Origin: Tigriopus japonicus
Taxonomy: Eukaryota; Arthropoda; Copepoda; Harpacticoida; Harpacticidae
Direction: 5' to 3'
DNA: 64,000 nt
Assembly (NCBI GenBank): GCA_010645155.1
Contig: CM021317.1
Coordinates: forward strand, 6,990,803 to 7,054,802
The position numbers and the translations under genes are program-made. Below the pieces are notes generated by a model that did no database searches, was not told the origin of the DNA, and saw only the letters and a program-made list of their open reading frames with translations. This document shows positions 34,864-45,623 of this stretch, one piece after another. Numbering within the stretch: the first letter of the stretch is position 1; each line of letters begins with the position of its first letter.

Positions 34864-35644
34864 ATGTGCCCAGACCCTTTCCACACTTTCTCTTGTTATT
34901 TCTAACAAAAGTGGTGTTTTTGCTATCTTTAAAGCTCGGTTCCTAAACAATGGCCCCTGAAGGTTTCTGCAAAATTGCGATTATTTTTTTTTTCTTTTAC
35001 CAAACTAAAAGTTTGTATTTGGATTTAAATTTAAAAAAAAATCGTTACGTAAAAGGCAACACCTTGTGTTTTGTATATGTTTGAGAATACCTTTCAGTGA
35101 CCATCTAAAATCGGTGTCCTCCTTCCTGGATGGCTAGCTAATATCTACAGGTTTTGGTAAAGAAAGGCCACTCCAGTTCAATCAATGGAGATTTGTTTTG
35201 AAACATTGCATTAGTCTGGCGGCAAGGGTGCCTAGTTCCTTGATTCATCATGCATTGCTCTTCTTCCAGTAAAGCAGTTGAGTGAGCAATTTTGCCCGTG
35301 ACTCCCTGAAATCGCAAATTCTGGTTTTAAATCATACAACCTGTTCTGGAAAACCACACTAAAGTACTAGAATCTAAAACACAGAGAGAGCTTCCCACTT
35401 ACGGGGTATTCTTGGGAACGTTCGTGGATACTTCTGACCTTAGTAGCGATTATGTTGATAAGGGTGGAACAATAATCTCCAGACGTATGATTATCCCAGA
35501 GGGAATGGAAACAATCTCCAGATATATGTTTATCTCCGGGGGTTTGATTAAGTCGATCCTCCAGCCGTATGAACAAAATCGGTGGGAGTGGTTTCAGATA
35601 ACCAAAATTGAATCCAAATGGACACACGATGCAGGCTTGATGAC
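34864..35644. other. Gene-less stretch
   Basis: Intergenic DNA between the TSP1 gene and the next element. A 112-codon plus-strand frame at 35412-35750 runs into repeat sequence and has no motif. No supportable gene. Confidence 0.45.
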
Positions 35645-36223
35645 CAGGGCTGCACATTTCATGAAAATGCATTTTTTTACTTTTTCGTTTCCTTACATTG
35701 TTTTCATTCTTTTGGTTCATATGCATTTTTTACTATTTTTGGTTTTTTAATGGAAATTTTGTGCATTTTTCTTGCATTTTTCTCTTTTATTTGAAATCTT
35801 GTCCTTGGTTTCGAAATTTGTTTTTTTCCTAAATTCTTAAAGAACAAGGTTTAAGATTTCTCTTTGACATTTGCATTTTAAGTATTGTCAATAGTTTGTC
35901 AGTTTAAGAATGAAAGTGTGAGTACAAATCTGTTCCAAGTAAAATCTTGCAGACCCCAAACGCAAGGCTATTCTACAATTAAAACAATATTATATACCAC
36001 CATATTTTATTTGACAATTTTTTAATAAAAAAAACAAAAGCTTTGAATGTTTTTCATGGTCTTTGTAGCCCTTAATTTTGATTTGTTCAACAAATGCTAT
36101 TTAATTTAGTCCAAATGTTCCTCAAATGCACGCTCTTTTTGAATTTTCTTTTGCATTTTAAGGCGGTTTTTGCATTTTTATTGAATTTTTTGCGTTTTTA
36201 TTTGCATTATCTGTGCAGCCCTC
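35645..36223. mobile_element. hAT-like element with CAGGGCTGCACA termini
   Basis: The left end CAGGGCTGCACATTT and the inverted right end GAGGGCTGCACAGAT form terminal repeats of about 12 bp. The 579-bp interior is AT-rich with many GCATTTTT words and no coding frame. The flanks TTGATGAC and ATGGTGTC match at five of eight positions, so any 8-bp duplication has decayed. Confidence 0.55.
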
Positions 36224-36369
36224 ATGGTGTCTGACGAATGTTTTTCGGGGTGTCATTTCTCTTACACCTCTTAACAGAAATATTGTAAACATTGTTTACG
36301 TTAATCTTGGAACAGTTATAATGGTTGGCATGTATGACTTTTCTAAAATATTTTGAGGTTGATTTAAAT

Positions 36370-36941
36370 CAGGGGTCGGCAACCGGTGGGCCGCGGTCCA
36401 CATGTGGGCCCAAGGGTGATTGTTGGTGGGCCCGGGAGCTATGGGGAAAGTCTAAACCTAGTGGGCCAGCAAGACCTCCATAGTACTGTACTTGTGGGCC
36501 CAGATGTCTATGATCCACAGACCATATAATGGCTAGACCTCGCTTCGTGCGAGAAAAAGGTGGACAACTTTGCTTCATCCGTTGGTACATAACACTACAG
36601 CCTAAAATGGTGGGAATTTCGAACTTTTCAAAATTTTGCCAGCGTGGCCAAATCCTGAACAAACTCAACGTACCGTACGTACTTTGTTCTCGACGCAAGC
36701 GAGCGTCTTTACTTCTGAGCACTCGGTCGCCCTGAGATTTCGAAGCTAGCGCAGCTGGGCCAAGTGGTGTCACTTTTCTCTCGCCGACGGAACGGGCCAA
36801 TGCGACATCTAGTCATTATATGACCTGTGCTATGATCGCTAATTTGGGGGCCCATGATCCTGCCACCATCTATATCGTGGGCCCCGATTTCACCAAACCA
36901 AATTTGGTGGGCCTTGACACAAAAACGGTTGCCGACCCTTG
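36370..36941. mobile_element. hAT-like MITE (GGGGTCGGCAACC family), copy with nested insertion
   Basis: The termini are CAGGGGTCGGCAACC and, inverted, CAAGGGTCGGCAACC. The flanks ATTTAAAT and ATTTAAGC share six of eight bases. Apart from a nested insert at 36525-36820, the interior follows the copy at 33705-33937 (GGGCCGCGG, GGAGCTATGGGGAAAGTC, TATGATCGCTAATTT). Confidence 0.78.
36525..36820. mobile_element. Nested TA-target element, 296 bp
   Basis: The sequence interrupting the hAT-like MITE starts TATAATGGCTAGACCTCGC and, inverted at the other end, TATAATGACTAGATGTCGC. Both ends abut TA, as for Tc1/mariner-type insertions. The region is GC-richer than its surroundings, with no transposase frame. 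The superfamily is inferred from the TA target only. Confidence 0.6.
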
Positions 36942-37557
36942 ATTTAAGCCATTCTAACGAATGGAAATTATGGGAAAAAAACATTGCAAAACTATCCAAG
37001 TCCCAAAACAATGTGACGGCATTACGTATTTTGCCATTCGATATCAAGACTTTATTTGCTTGTCTTTGTCGATGAAGGAAATCATAAAACAATTTCCTTC
37101 CATCAAATGATAAGTATATTGTCTTTCATGGTTTTTCCATTTGACCATTAATTGAAGAACTTTAGACTTGCAAACTCCTTTTTGTGAGTGTGATCCTTCC
37201 CTTGAAAAGTATCTCTTTCTCTCAATAGAGAATTGAAGAAACAAGAAACCATCGAATCACCATAAACACTTTCTTTTTACTCCTCAGCCCAAAATTGGTT
37301 GCGAGAAAACTGTTGGTTTAAATGCCAGAGTTAGTCACTCTTGGAAAAATATTTGCAACTTTTTCCTCTTGCCTCTTGAATGGAATCAATGAAAAATCTG
37401 TCCACCATCCCCAATAACCGATATGAAAAGTTTGAAAGTTTCGACGGAATCACTTTCCACTAAAATCAATCCTGCATAAAAGCACTGACTGTTCTCTAAG
37501 GGTGTCACATTTTTATCAAGACAGACCTTTTGTCTATTTGAGCCAAAGATAGACCAA
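36942..37557. other. Upstream region of ionotropic receptor gene
   Basis: No gene or repeat recognised. It presumably contains the promoter of the receptor gene starting at 37558, but I see no convincing TATA box or initiator. Confidence 0.4.
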
Positions 37558-40500
37558 ATGGAACAATTGTTGGGGATTCTTTTGGTTTTTTTGCCACCCA
37601 CTTTGGCATTTGAGCCCCTGCAACTACAAGCTTTGGTTCGTTCAGAATGTCTGGTAATTACAAATTCTCCTTTTTGGCTGTATGATGGACCCATAATTCG
37701 CGTGGAAAGACCAAATGTTCTAAAAGGCTGGGAGAATTCTTTGGGCACGACTTTTGGCACATTATGCCTTGACTTTGTTTATTTTGGCCCCTGGGACATT
37801 GCTCAGCTTGAGCCTTGGAAAGGAACTTATCAAAACTACTCCATAATAAATGTTGTGGAGCGAGGCCAAGACATAGTCAAGCCAAAAGTTGGACAAGAAA
37901 TCAAATATTTGGAGCAAGGTAATTTGTTTTTGATTTACTTGATTGTACAGCCTGCATAGGGCTAAGGCAGACAATTCTTGGAATACAATTCTTTTTAAAA
38001 ATTAGAGTCCCAAAAACTTAAATGGTTTAATTTGACAAAAGGAGACAATGAAGTTAACTTGAGAGTGAAATAACTTGAAAAGTACATCTGTATACCTAAC
38101 ACTTTGATTCCGTCATCTAATTAATTAAGGCAATATTTGTCATTCTATCGGGCATTCTTAAGAACAGAGGGTGCGTGCCTTGAGCTGGGAGTCTTGCTTA
38201 AAGACAAAATATACCTAGTTTTGTCATATATGTATGAAACATATATGTCATTGTCATATATGATATATCACGAATGATTCGTGACAACCCTGAACATTCC
38301 AAGCTTTGAGATAGCACATACGTATTAGAGATTTATTCACAAATTACCGGTGTTAATTGGCATGTAAATTGATAAACCCCAGGTATAGCAGCTTTTTGCG
38401 TTTGCGTTGCCCTTTCCTCTTGATGTTTGTCCTTAAAAACTTAAAGAAAACGAAATGTTTTTAAAGATAAAATTGCAATTTAAACGTAATTTAATCACTT
38501 TGTAAAGGCAAATTAAAATTGAAATCATCAACATTTGAAAACAGAGGTATTGCAATTGTTCCTTAATATCATCTTGTCTCATTCGAGTAACTAAACTTGA
38601 ATTTATAACAACTAACATCGACCGAACTTTAGGGGATAAACCCCTCACTACTATCGGAAACCCGAAATAAATTTAATTTTAAATCATAATTTGTTTAATC
38701 ATGAATTTCTGAACGTTGAATCGACCCCCCTCTTTTACCCTCTTGAAAACAAGCCTTATGGTTTAAGAGGAAATTGGGCCCACCTTTCTTTTATTTGGTT
38801 TCCCTTACTTTTCTTACTCCTTTATATTTGATTTGTCTATTGTAAAACACATTTTGTCATATTTTTCTACCATTTTTATTTATAATTTTTAAGCATGGAC
38901 CCAAATACATCCATGCGTAAAGACATACTTATTAAACCTAAGCTAACCTTATTTTACCTAACCTGACTATCCCTAACCATTTTTGTCTTTAAAGCACTTA
39001 AAACTATCTCAACTATCTTAAAATATGACTTAAGTAACAAAGACTTAACGCAGCCTCGAAGATTCGGGGGGTCAGATATAAACGAAGAGTCATTTTGTAC
39101 TTCATTTCCATTACTACCTTTTTCTCAAATACATACGTACATCTTCTCTCCCATTTCTTCTTCCCTTATGCGTGATCATGGGACATACAGTACTTAAAAA
39201 GAATTACATTTCAAAAGTAATTGGAACAGGTCTGGTCTTTGGTTTGCTCCATGTTTGTTGCTTGTCTGACATAATTTGGAACCTCATACCAGATCTTCGC
39301 GATTTTTATCCACCGGCTGGAGAAAACCGTTGGCACCGCAAATTCACCTTTGGTTCGAGACCTGTTTTTTTTGTTGTTGATGATGATGATGTTATTGCTG
39401 CTGTTGTTGTTTTTTGGCCTGTGGCTGGTTGATGTGCGAGAAAAGCCTTCTGCATGCTATCAGAGAGTTGGCCTTGACGCTCATCTGACGTAAGCCCGGT
39501 ATGATGGCCGAGTTGGCTATTTGGAGTAACGTGGACGCCGGAATCTTGTCTCCTCCATCCCAATTTGAGGCACTTCATTAGCGTATTTTTTTCCACTCGG
39601 AGGGCATGAATGTTTGCATTGTGGTGCTACTTTTTCTTAAAGCCTTAGATCATTTGTTAATCACTAGATAGCGTGCAAGCTTTCGTCAGGCTGATTTGGC
39701 AAGCGGGGCAAAATGCGTTGAATTTATGAGGAAAATGTTGCCCTCACAACTTTTGAGAGGACAGTTAGTGTGACCAAACATGCGAATCAAGGTCAACTTT
39801 TTTAAACCCGTTCTTGAGGCCACAAGTTATCTTCTTGTCCATATATGTATTGGATTAACCCTACATAACGCAAAAGCTTAAATTTGTGTTCTTCTTACCA
39901 ATGACTTTTTCAATGTTTTGGCAAGAAAGTTCCTAGTTGAAGTATTCAAATCCAAGGCTTGGTCACCTTGTGACGTCTTTGACTCTTTCAAGAAAGTGAC
40001 CACAAGCAATAGCAAAAATGACCCAAAAACATTACTTCATTCCACATTTGATTCATCAATTTCATGGTTGTCATTTGCCTGGTCACTCATTTCAAATGTT
40101 CCCGCACTTTTGTCCGCTCAACAGTTGGCGACCGGAGACACATATTTAGGCTTACACTCCCTCTAGTATTGATAGAACTCAATGCCTAAAGCCCATGGTT
40201 GGATAAAAATAGAGAGCTAGCTCCAGACTGCGTTTGAGCCAGGTGCTGAGGATTGCCATCTTTGGGTTCATCTCACTGAGTACTCCTTGGACATGGTTAT
40301 TCCAGATATTTGCATCCCCAACAACTCATGGTTTGGTGCACTTTTGAATATGGAGTCCCTTTTTTGTATGGTCAGCACTTCCTTTTACTTCAGCACCAGG
40401 AGGCCAGTCTTCTTGGGATTCAAAATAAGATTTGCCTTTGGATTTAAGCTTTAATTCTTTACCGGGTTTTTGCACCAAAGTCGTATTTTTTATAAAGTCT

Positions 40501-43500
40501 GTAATCAATATGCTAAAGGATGCAAAAACATTTGTTTTGTCAATGCGATTCATAAAACTGTTGAATTTGGTCAAGTTTTTTTCTTAAATTGGTCTTATTT
40601 CAAAAGATTTCCTTTTTGGTGGTGTCAATTCCACCACTTTATTGGCCACAGAGGTCACCAACTAGTTCGTGAGCTTGGGGGTGTCTAAAACGATTGGTCC
40701 ATGGAACCATTGATGAGACTGTCCTGGTTGGTTCTGTAGGCATTAAATGTGGACTTTTGTAACCTCCATGGAGCCTTTATAGAACAGCTCAATTGAAGCT
40801 AAAAAGACTTTTGTCTCGTTAACATAATTACATCTTTCAGGTCATGTCCACTTATATTGTCCCAATCATGGTTACCAATTCAATGTGACGATCTTCAGCC
40901 AAAATATATTGATTCGACCTGTCCCTATTTGCCCTAATGCCTTGAGTGGCCAACATTTGAACATTTCTGTGGTGGGGTTATCCCCGCCAAATGCCATTTT
41001 TAATACCCAGGGCGAGATTGTAGGTGGAGTGTCTCTTGATGTTTTCAATATTATGGCTAACAAGTTAGAGTTCACTTATACTCTCAAGACGGAATATAGT
41101 TGGGGAGACCCCATTCCAAACTCCAAGGAATGGAACGGAGTCGTTGGCGCGGTAAGAATAACAAACGATGAAATAAGACGTCAAAGGAACATCAGAAAGT
41201 TGCCAGGATTTTAAAATCTTATTTTGAGTCATGCACCGAAGAGTTTAAATGAGATGAAAGGGGATCTTTTGCTTATCTTTTGGCCTCAAAGAGATATTTT
41301 TTGCATGTTTATTGCCAAGAGTGACATGCTTTGAACTTATTTGCCCAAAAGTGTCAAAGGTAGGGTTGGACAAATTTTAAAGGGATTAACCCGCTATTCA
41401 AGGGTTGTACAGAGTTGTCAACAGTAACTCGTTGGTAGACCAAATTTCATATAAATGTTATTTTTTATGTAAAAATGTTAATGATTAACTTTTTTACAGA
41501 GAATGGCATTCCTTGTAATGGTAACAAAAATCCAAAACCAAAAAATGCAAATCAACTTGAAAAGCGACCAAATAGGTGGCAAACAGACTTGTGTCAATTA
41601 CTTCTAAAATGTAATTAATTATAATTACGAATACATTGGTCTCAAAATTAATTCAAAACAATTACCGTTACCTTTTTTTAAATGTAATTAAGTACAATTA
41701 CTTTCCAAAAGTAATTCAATTTACATTCAATTACATTTCAATTACATCACTTTTGAAACAAAGTTTGAATTTAGTTCAAATCTCAGAACTGCTTATGTAG
41801 GTGAAAATGTAATTGTAATTTGTAATTGATAAATGTCAATTATTTGGGCTCAAAGTGATTAATTACAATTAGAATTACTTTGATCTCAAATGTAATTAAT
41901 TACAATAACCTGGAAATGTAATTGCAATTACGTAATTATTATTTCAATTACAATTACATCACAGGTCTGCCAGCAAACATGTTTTGGGGCATAAAATCTT
42001 TTTTGCAACCTCCTTGTTCAATAACCATCCTGGTCCCATCCATGCCTTTCCTTGCTTGATATTTGCTCCTAAATTGATGTTGACTTCTCCAATATTTCAG
42101 GTAAAAAATGGAACGTCTCCTATTGGTGTTGGGTCAATATTTGTGGACTACAATTACAATCAAGTTGTCGATTACTTGGACCCTTTGCTCTTTTATCCAG
42201 TTGGCCTTCGAAGCAAGAAGCCTTCTCGACTCCAAGGATACACCAATTTAGTTCGCCCGTTCTCATTCCTGGTGTGGCTTATCATCCTCGTGTCCGTTCT
42301 AATTATAACGATGGTTATGGTGGGCATTAAATATTTTGAAGGCGTCAAAAGAGCTAAGGATCTCGCTCACCATTGCTTTTTGGTTATTCGAATACTATTC
42401 AGTCAAAGTAGGTACAAACCACAGATAGATATAGACTGGTTGAGGATGCTGACATTATTACAAGAATGCCTGCTAGAGCCACTAAGAAAAAGAGTTCATG
42501 CAAAACATAATACTTTTGGCCCTCTCAATCTCCGCCTAAAACATGAGGGAAAAGCTAAAATTGTGTTATATTGTACACCTAGCAAAAAATTCATTTGAAA
42601 ATAAAGTAAATGTAACTGTATTTAACTTCTTTTGAGACCATAGTAATTCTTGTTATGTTGTTAATAATTGGAGCGCCCAAGAATGACATTTTATAAAATA
42701 TAAAATATTCTAAAAATGCTTGCTCATTTTTCTTGATTTTTTAAATATTTTATCAGTTTCGCGGAAAAATAAAAAGCAAGAAACAAAAATGATGCTGGAA
42801 AGTTTGATCAAAAGAAATGAATGATCAATGTTTGATAGAGCTTACTCAAAATGAACCAGATGTGCCCAAATGTCTAGAAAAGGGCATTTGTACTAAAATT
42901 AAACAATCACAACCATGAATATTGTCATATATGCATAAACACTGCGTCATCTATTGGGACAAACAAAAAAATTTTTGTGGTAAATGAGTGAGGTGTCAAG
43001 TGGGCCTCCAAAAACGACCCAGTATATTAAACGTACCAAAAATCTATTCGACAAATTGGTGCACACAAGCTAAATTAACAAACAATGCAAATAATAGTGT
43101 TGTCAAAAATATTTTTTTGTTATCTTGCTTATTTTTCAAATATTATGGGCTTTTGAAGAAAATATTTTTTCAATAGTTTATCAATTTCTAAAAATTGTTT
43201 TTTCGGGCCCTACTAATTAGTAAGTTCCGGATTTGAACTTGAAAAATTGAGTAAGTCTTTGTAGTCATTGATTTAATATTTCAACGTTTTGATTTTTTTT
43301 TTTTTTTTTTTTTGCTATTGGCTTTCAGGCAGATTTCCATTTTTTTACATTTTTATAGAAAAAAGACTCTTTTCTCATTTTTATGCAAAATTTGGCAAAA
43401 CTCAAATTCAATTGTTTTGAGCGTCTGTTTGATTTTTAATTTCTTCAACAAATTAAAAATAATTCTTTCCCCATTTTTTTCTTTTTGACCTATTCTATTT

Positions 43501-44537
43501 CCATGATGTGACACGGATTTTGTGGTTGTTATATTTTTGCAAAGCAAAATTTATTTTCCCTAAAAAACCCGTTTTTGCGGGAAACTTGCTCTGGCTCTTC
43601 ATAATCTCGTATGAAAAGCAAAATGTTCGTGGTTTTAACGTGTTTGTTATCTAAAAGAATTGTCGACGAAAAACAAAAAAGTGAACATCTTGAAAACTTT
43701 TTTTAAAGGCATAAACCAGTCTCTATAACACAAACAACCCTATTTTACCCTAGAGCTTTTGCATTCGACCATTATTCTATGATACCAATAGCTCTTATAC
43801 TAATGTTTCATTCTATCCATAAATTAGGTGGAGACCTCTCCGCCCATAATGGGCGTTCCTCGAAGATGTTTGTAGGCTTCTGGATTATGACAGCTCTTTT
43901 TCTGAGTAGTATGTATGAATGCAACCTCCGAGCTTATCTGATGTTTACCTCTTACGAAAAGCCTATTGAAACTGAACAAGACATTGTGGACCGTGGAATG
44001 GACCTTTATTTAGCATTTGGAACACCTTTCTTGGATTATTATAAGGAATCAGATATGGCCATAAGGCGGCAATTTTGGAGCAAAGCAGAGTCCAACCCTG
44101 ACCTCATTTACCACGCAGGCAACGCTGAAAGCCTCTTAGAGCACGAAAAGAGTCATCTGCTTGAAAAGAACGGCGTGGATCTAATTTCCCCGGCCTTTTT
44201 CTTAGGCCGATATCCAATCATGAAGGCCAACTTTGGATATGAACCCTTTTACCTTTCCAAGCGTCGAATGTTTGAGCTTCAATTCTCTTTTATTTTGGAG
44301 AAATACAAGGATTATCGGAAGGACTTGAACTGGATTGTCCGACAACTTCATGCCTCCGGGATCCTGATTGCCCTTCCGAATCGATATTTTCACTTGGAAG
44401 CTCTCATTGGAGAAATACCCGATAATTCTCCCAAACCATTTAGTATGGAGCATTTTGTTGGAGCCTTTGTCATTTTAGGCCTTGGTTTGGTTTTGAGCGG
44501 ATTGGCATTCGTGAAAGAACGCCATTACACTACCTAA
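37558..44537 (+). CDS. Divergent ionotropic receptor (IR, iGluR superfamily)
   Basis: Four exons: 37558-37918, 40841-41151, 42101 to 42407 or 42411, and 43756 or 43754 to 44537, about 586-588 residues. Phases agree; the last junction has two equivalent solutions that change one or two residues. It has an N-terminal signal peptide (MEQLLGILLVFL), a short extracellular region, then ligand-binding S1 (LNISVVGLSPPNAIF, GGVSLDVFNIMANKLEFTY). A first membrane segment (FLVWLIILVSVLIITMVM) follows, then a pore/M2 stretch, M3 (GFWIMTALFLSS followed by NLRAYLM), S2 and a final membrane helix before KERHYTT. Arthropod IRs form ligand-gated cation channels in chemosensory neurons; ligand and tissue are unknown. 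The M3 signature is far from the classical SYTANLAAF, typical of a divergent IR. The frame is intact. Confidence 0.82.
38930..38990 (+). repeat. Second degenerate CCTAA tract (IR intron 1)
   Basis: Words such as AAACCTAAGCTAACC, TTACCTAACC and CCCTAACC repeat irregularly in the plus orientation, like the tract at 25860-25932. It is an interstitial telomere-like or satellite remnant. Confidence 0.4.
39392..39578 (-). CDS. Possible exon or pseudogene fragment with poly-Gln
   Basis: A minus-strand frame of about 60 codons reads SASNWDGGDKIPAST, then IANSAIIPGLRQMSVKANSL, then ACRRLFSHINQP and a short Gln run before TAA. The composition looks protein-like and the codons are GC-richer than the intron around it. 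The end runs into a (CAA)n/(CAT)n microsatellite at 39370-39415. I do not recognise the protein. It lies in IR intron 1 on the opposite strand. Confidence 0.22.
41421..41560 (+). repeat. SINE-like segment in IR intron 2
   Basis: ACAGTAACTCGTTGGTAGAC and, farther on, GGCATTCCTTGTAATGG match the segment at 58861-58990. The latter part matches the body of SINE B at 13982-14190. The tRNA-like head is not visible here. Confidence 0.5.
41590..41962. repeat. AATTAC-rich degenerate repeat in IR intron 2
   Basis: Dense variants of AAATGTAATTAATTACAATT fill the stretch, ending at ACAGGTCT, as in the tract at 17425-17755. The words are self-complementary. No coding frame. Confidence 0.55.
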
Positions 44538-44722
44538 GCAAAAGAGCACCCATACAAACCCCAAGAAGGACACCGGGGAAAATCAAATTATCAGCTTTTA
44601 ATCCTTTTCAATGACATTCTTTTTTTGCGTTTTACTAATTTTTGCGGTAGTCAGCCTTAGAACACTTTTTGGTGTATTCATAGCGGACCTTGGAAAATGT
44701 CAAAAAATATGAAGTCGAAGAA

Positions 44723-44728
44723 AATAAA
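44723..44728 (+). terminator. Polyadenylation signal of IR gene
   Basis: AATAAA lies 186 bp after the receptor stop codon, followed by another ATAAA a few bases later. Confidence 0.5.
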
Positions 44729-45375
44729 AAATAAAAGCTGAGCTCAGGATATCCGGATTTTCTTCCAGAAAGAATGGCTGATTCAAAAATTACAAAATGA
44801 AAACCTTTTGTGGCTATTTCTTAATATTGCAATTGTCCGTGTGCAACTTTATCTATTTTTGGCGCTCTCAAACCTGATTTCTTCTCTGTGCTACGTGTTT
44901 TTATTGGTAAACGTTTGAGTCGGCACATCCCTAACTTCGAGAACAATGTTTCAATTTTTGTCATTTTGAGGCTGCTGCATTTTTGTTTTGTTTCTTGTTT
45001 AAATATGAATGTCTTCACCTTTATGGAAAGACACTCTTTTTTAATAAAGTTTTATGAAAAACTCAGATATTTTTTGTCGATATTTTTTGACTAGATACAT
45101 TTTCTTCTTGTTGGTTTTGAGTTGTTCAGAGCCATTACTTTTCTTCAGAAATTTAGACTTGATCCCCAAAAATTTCTGCAAAATGTTTGCACGAGAAAAA
45201 TGAGCCCAAAAAGCTGCCTTAAATTAAAAAAAAAACAATAGGAGGGAGGAGGCATGTTGAAAAATTTATTTGCCCGATTTCAAGAGAAACACACTTTTTG
45301 GCCATTTCGAGCAATACAAAAACGGGGCAATATGTTAACACAAAGTCTCTATTTTTGGGTTTTATTAAAGAAATA

Positions 45376-45425
45376 ATCCCACCCAGGAGTTATAGGCCTC
45401 AATCAGACTTGAAATGGACACTAGT
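45376..45425 (+). repeat. Fragment of Tc1-like MITE
   Basis: GGCCTCAATCAGACTTGAAATGGACACTAGT resembles an internal block of the MITE at 57773-58155 (GCCTCAATTAGATCTGAAAG, then GACGCTAGT). No termini are present. Confidence 0.4.
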
Positions 45426-45568
45426 CATGATTTCATGTACATTTAATACACATTAGTCCACGCTAGGCCTTGGACAAAAATAGCTGACGAAACAGTTGTC
45501 TTGACGACATTCACATGAAATTCCCTGTTTTGATTAATGATGATTCGATAATCAGAGTTTAAAAAGGG

Positions 45569-45574
45569 TTTATT
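45569..45574 (-). terminator. Polyadenylation signal of acetyltransferase gene
   Basis: TTTATT on the plus strand gives AATAAA on the minus strand, 50 bp after the stop codon at 45624-45626. A second candidate lies at 45361-45366. Confidence 0.5.
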
Positions 45575-45623
45575 TGGAATGGGCTGAACATTGAGCGGCA
45601 TAAAAAACATTTTTAGTTTGATG

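Noticed and set aside
39918..40166. 82-codon frame as an extra exon of the ionotropic receptor
   Set aside because: Neither possible acceptor gives the phase needed after exon 1, and exon 1 joins the exon at 40841 in correct phase without it. No receptor motif.
40326..40574. Minus-strand frame with KGKSYFESQEDWPPGAEVKG
   Set aside because: It looks somewhat protein-like, but has no recognised family, no convincing splice sites and no second copy. Not enough to annotate.
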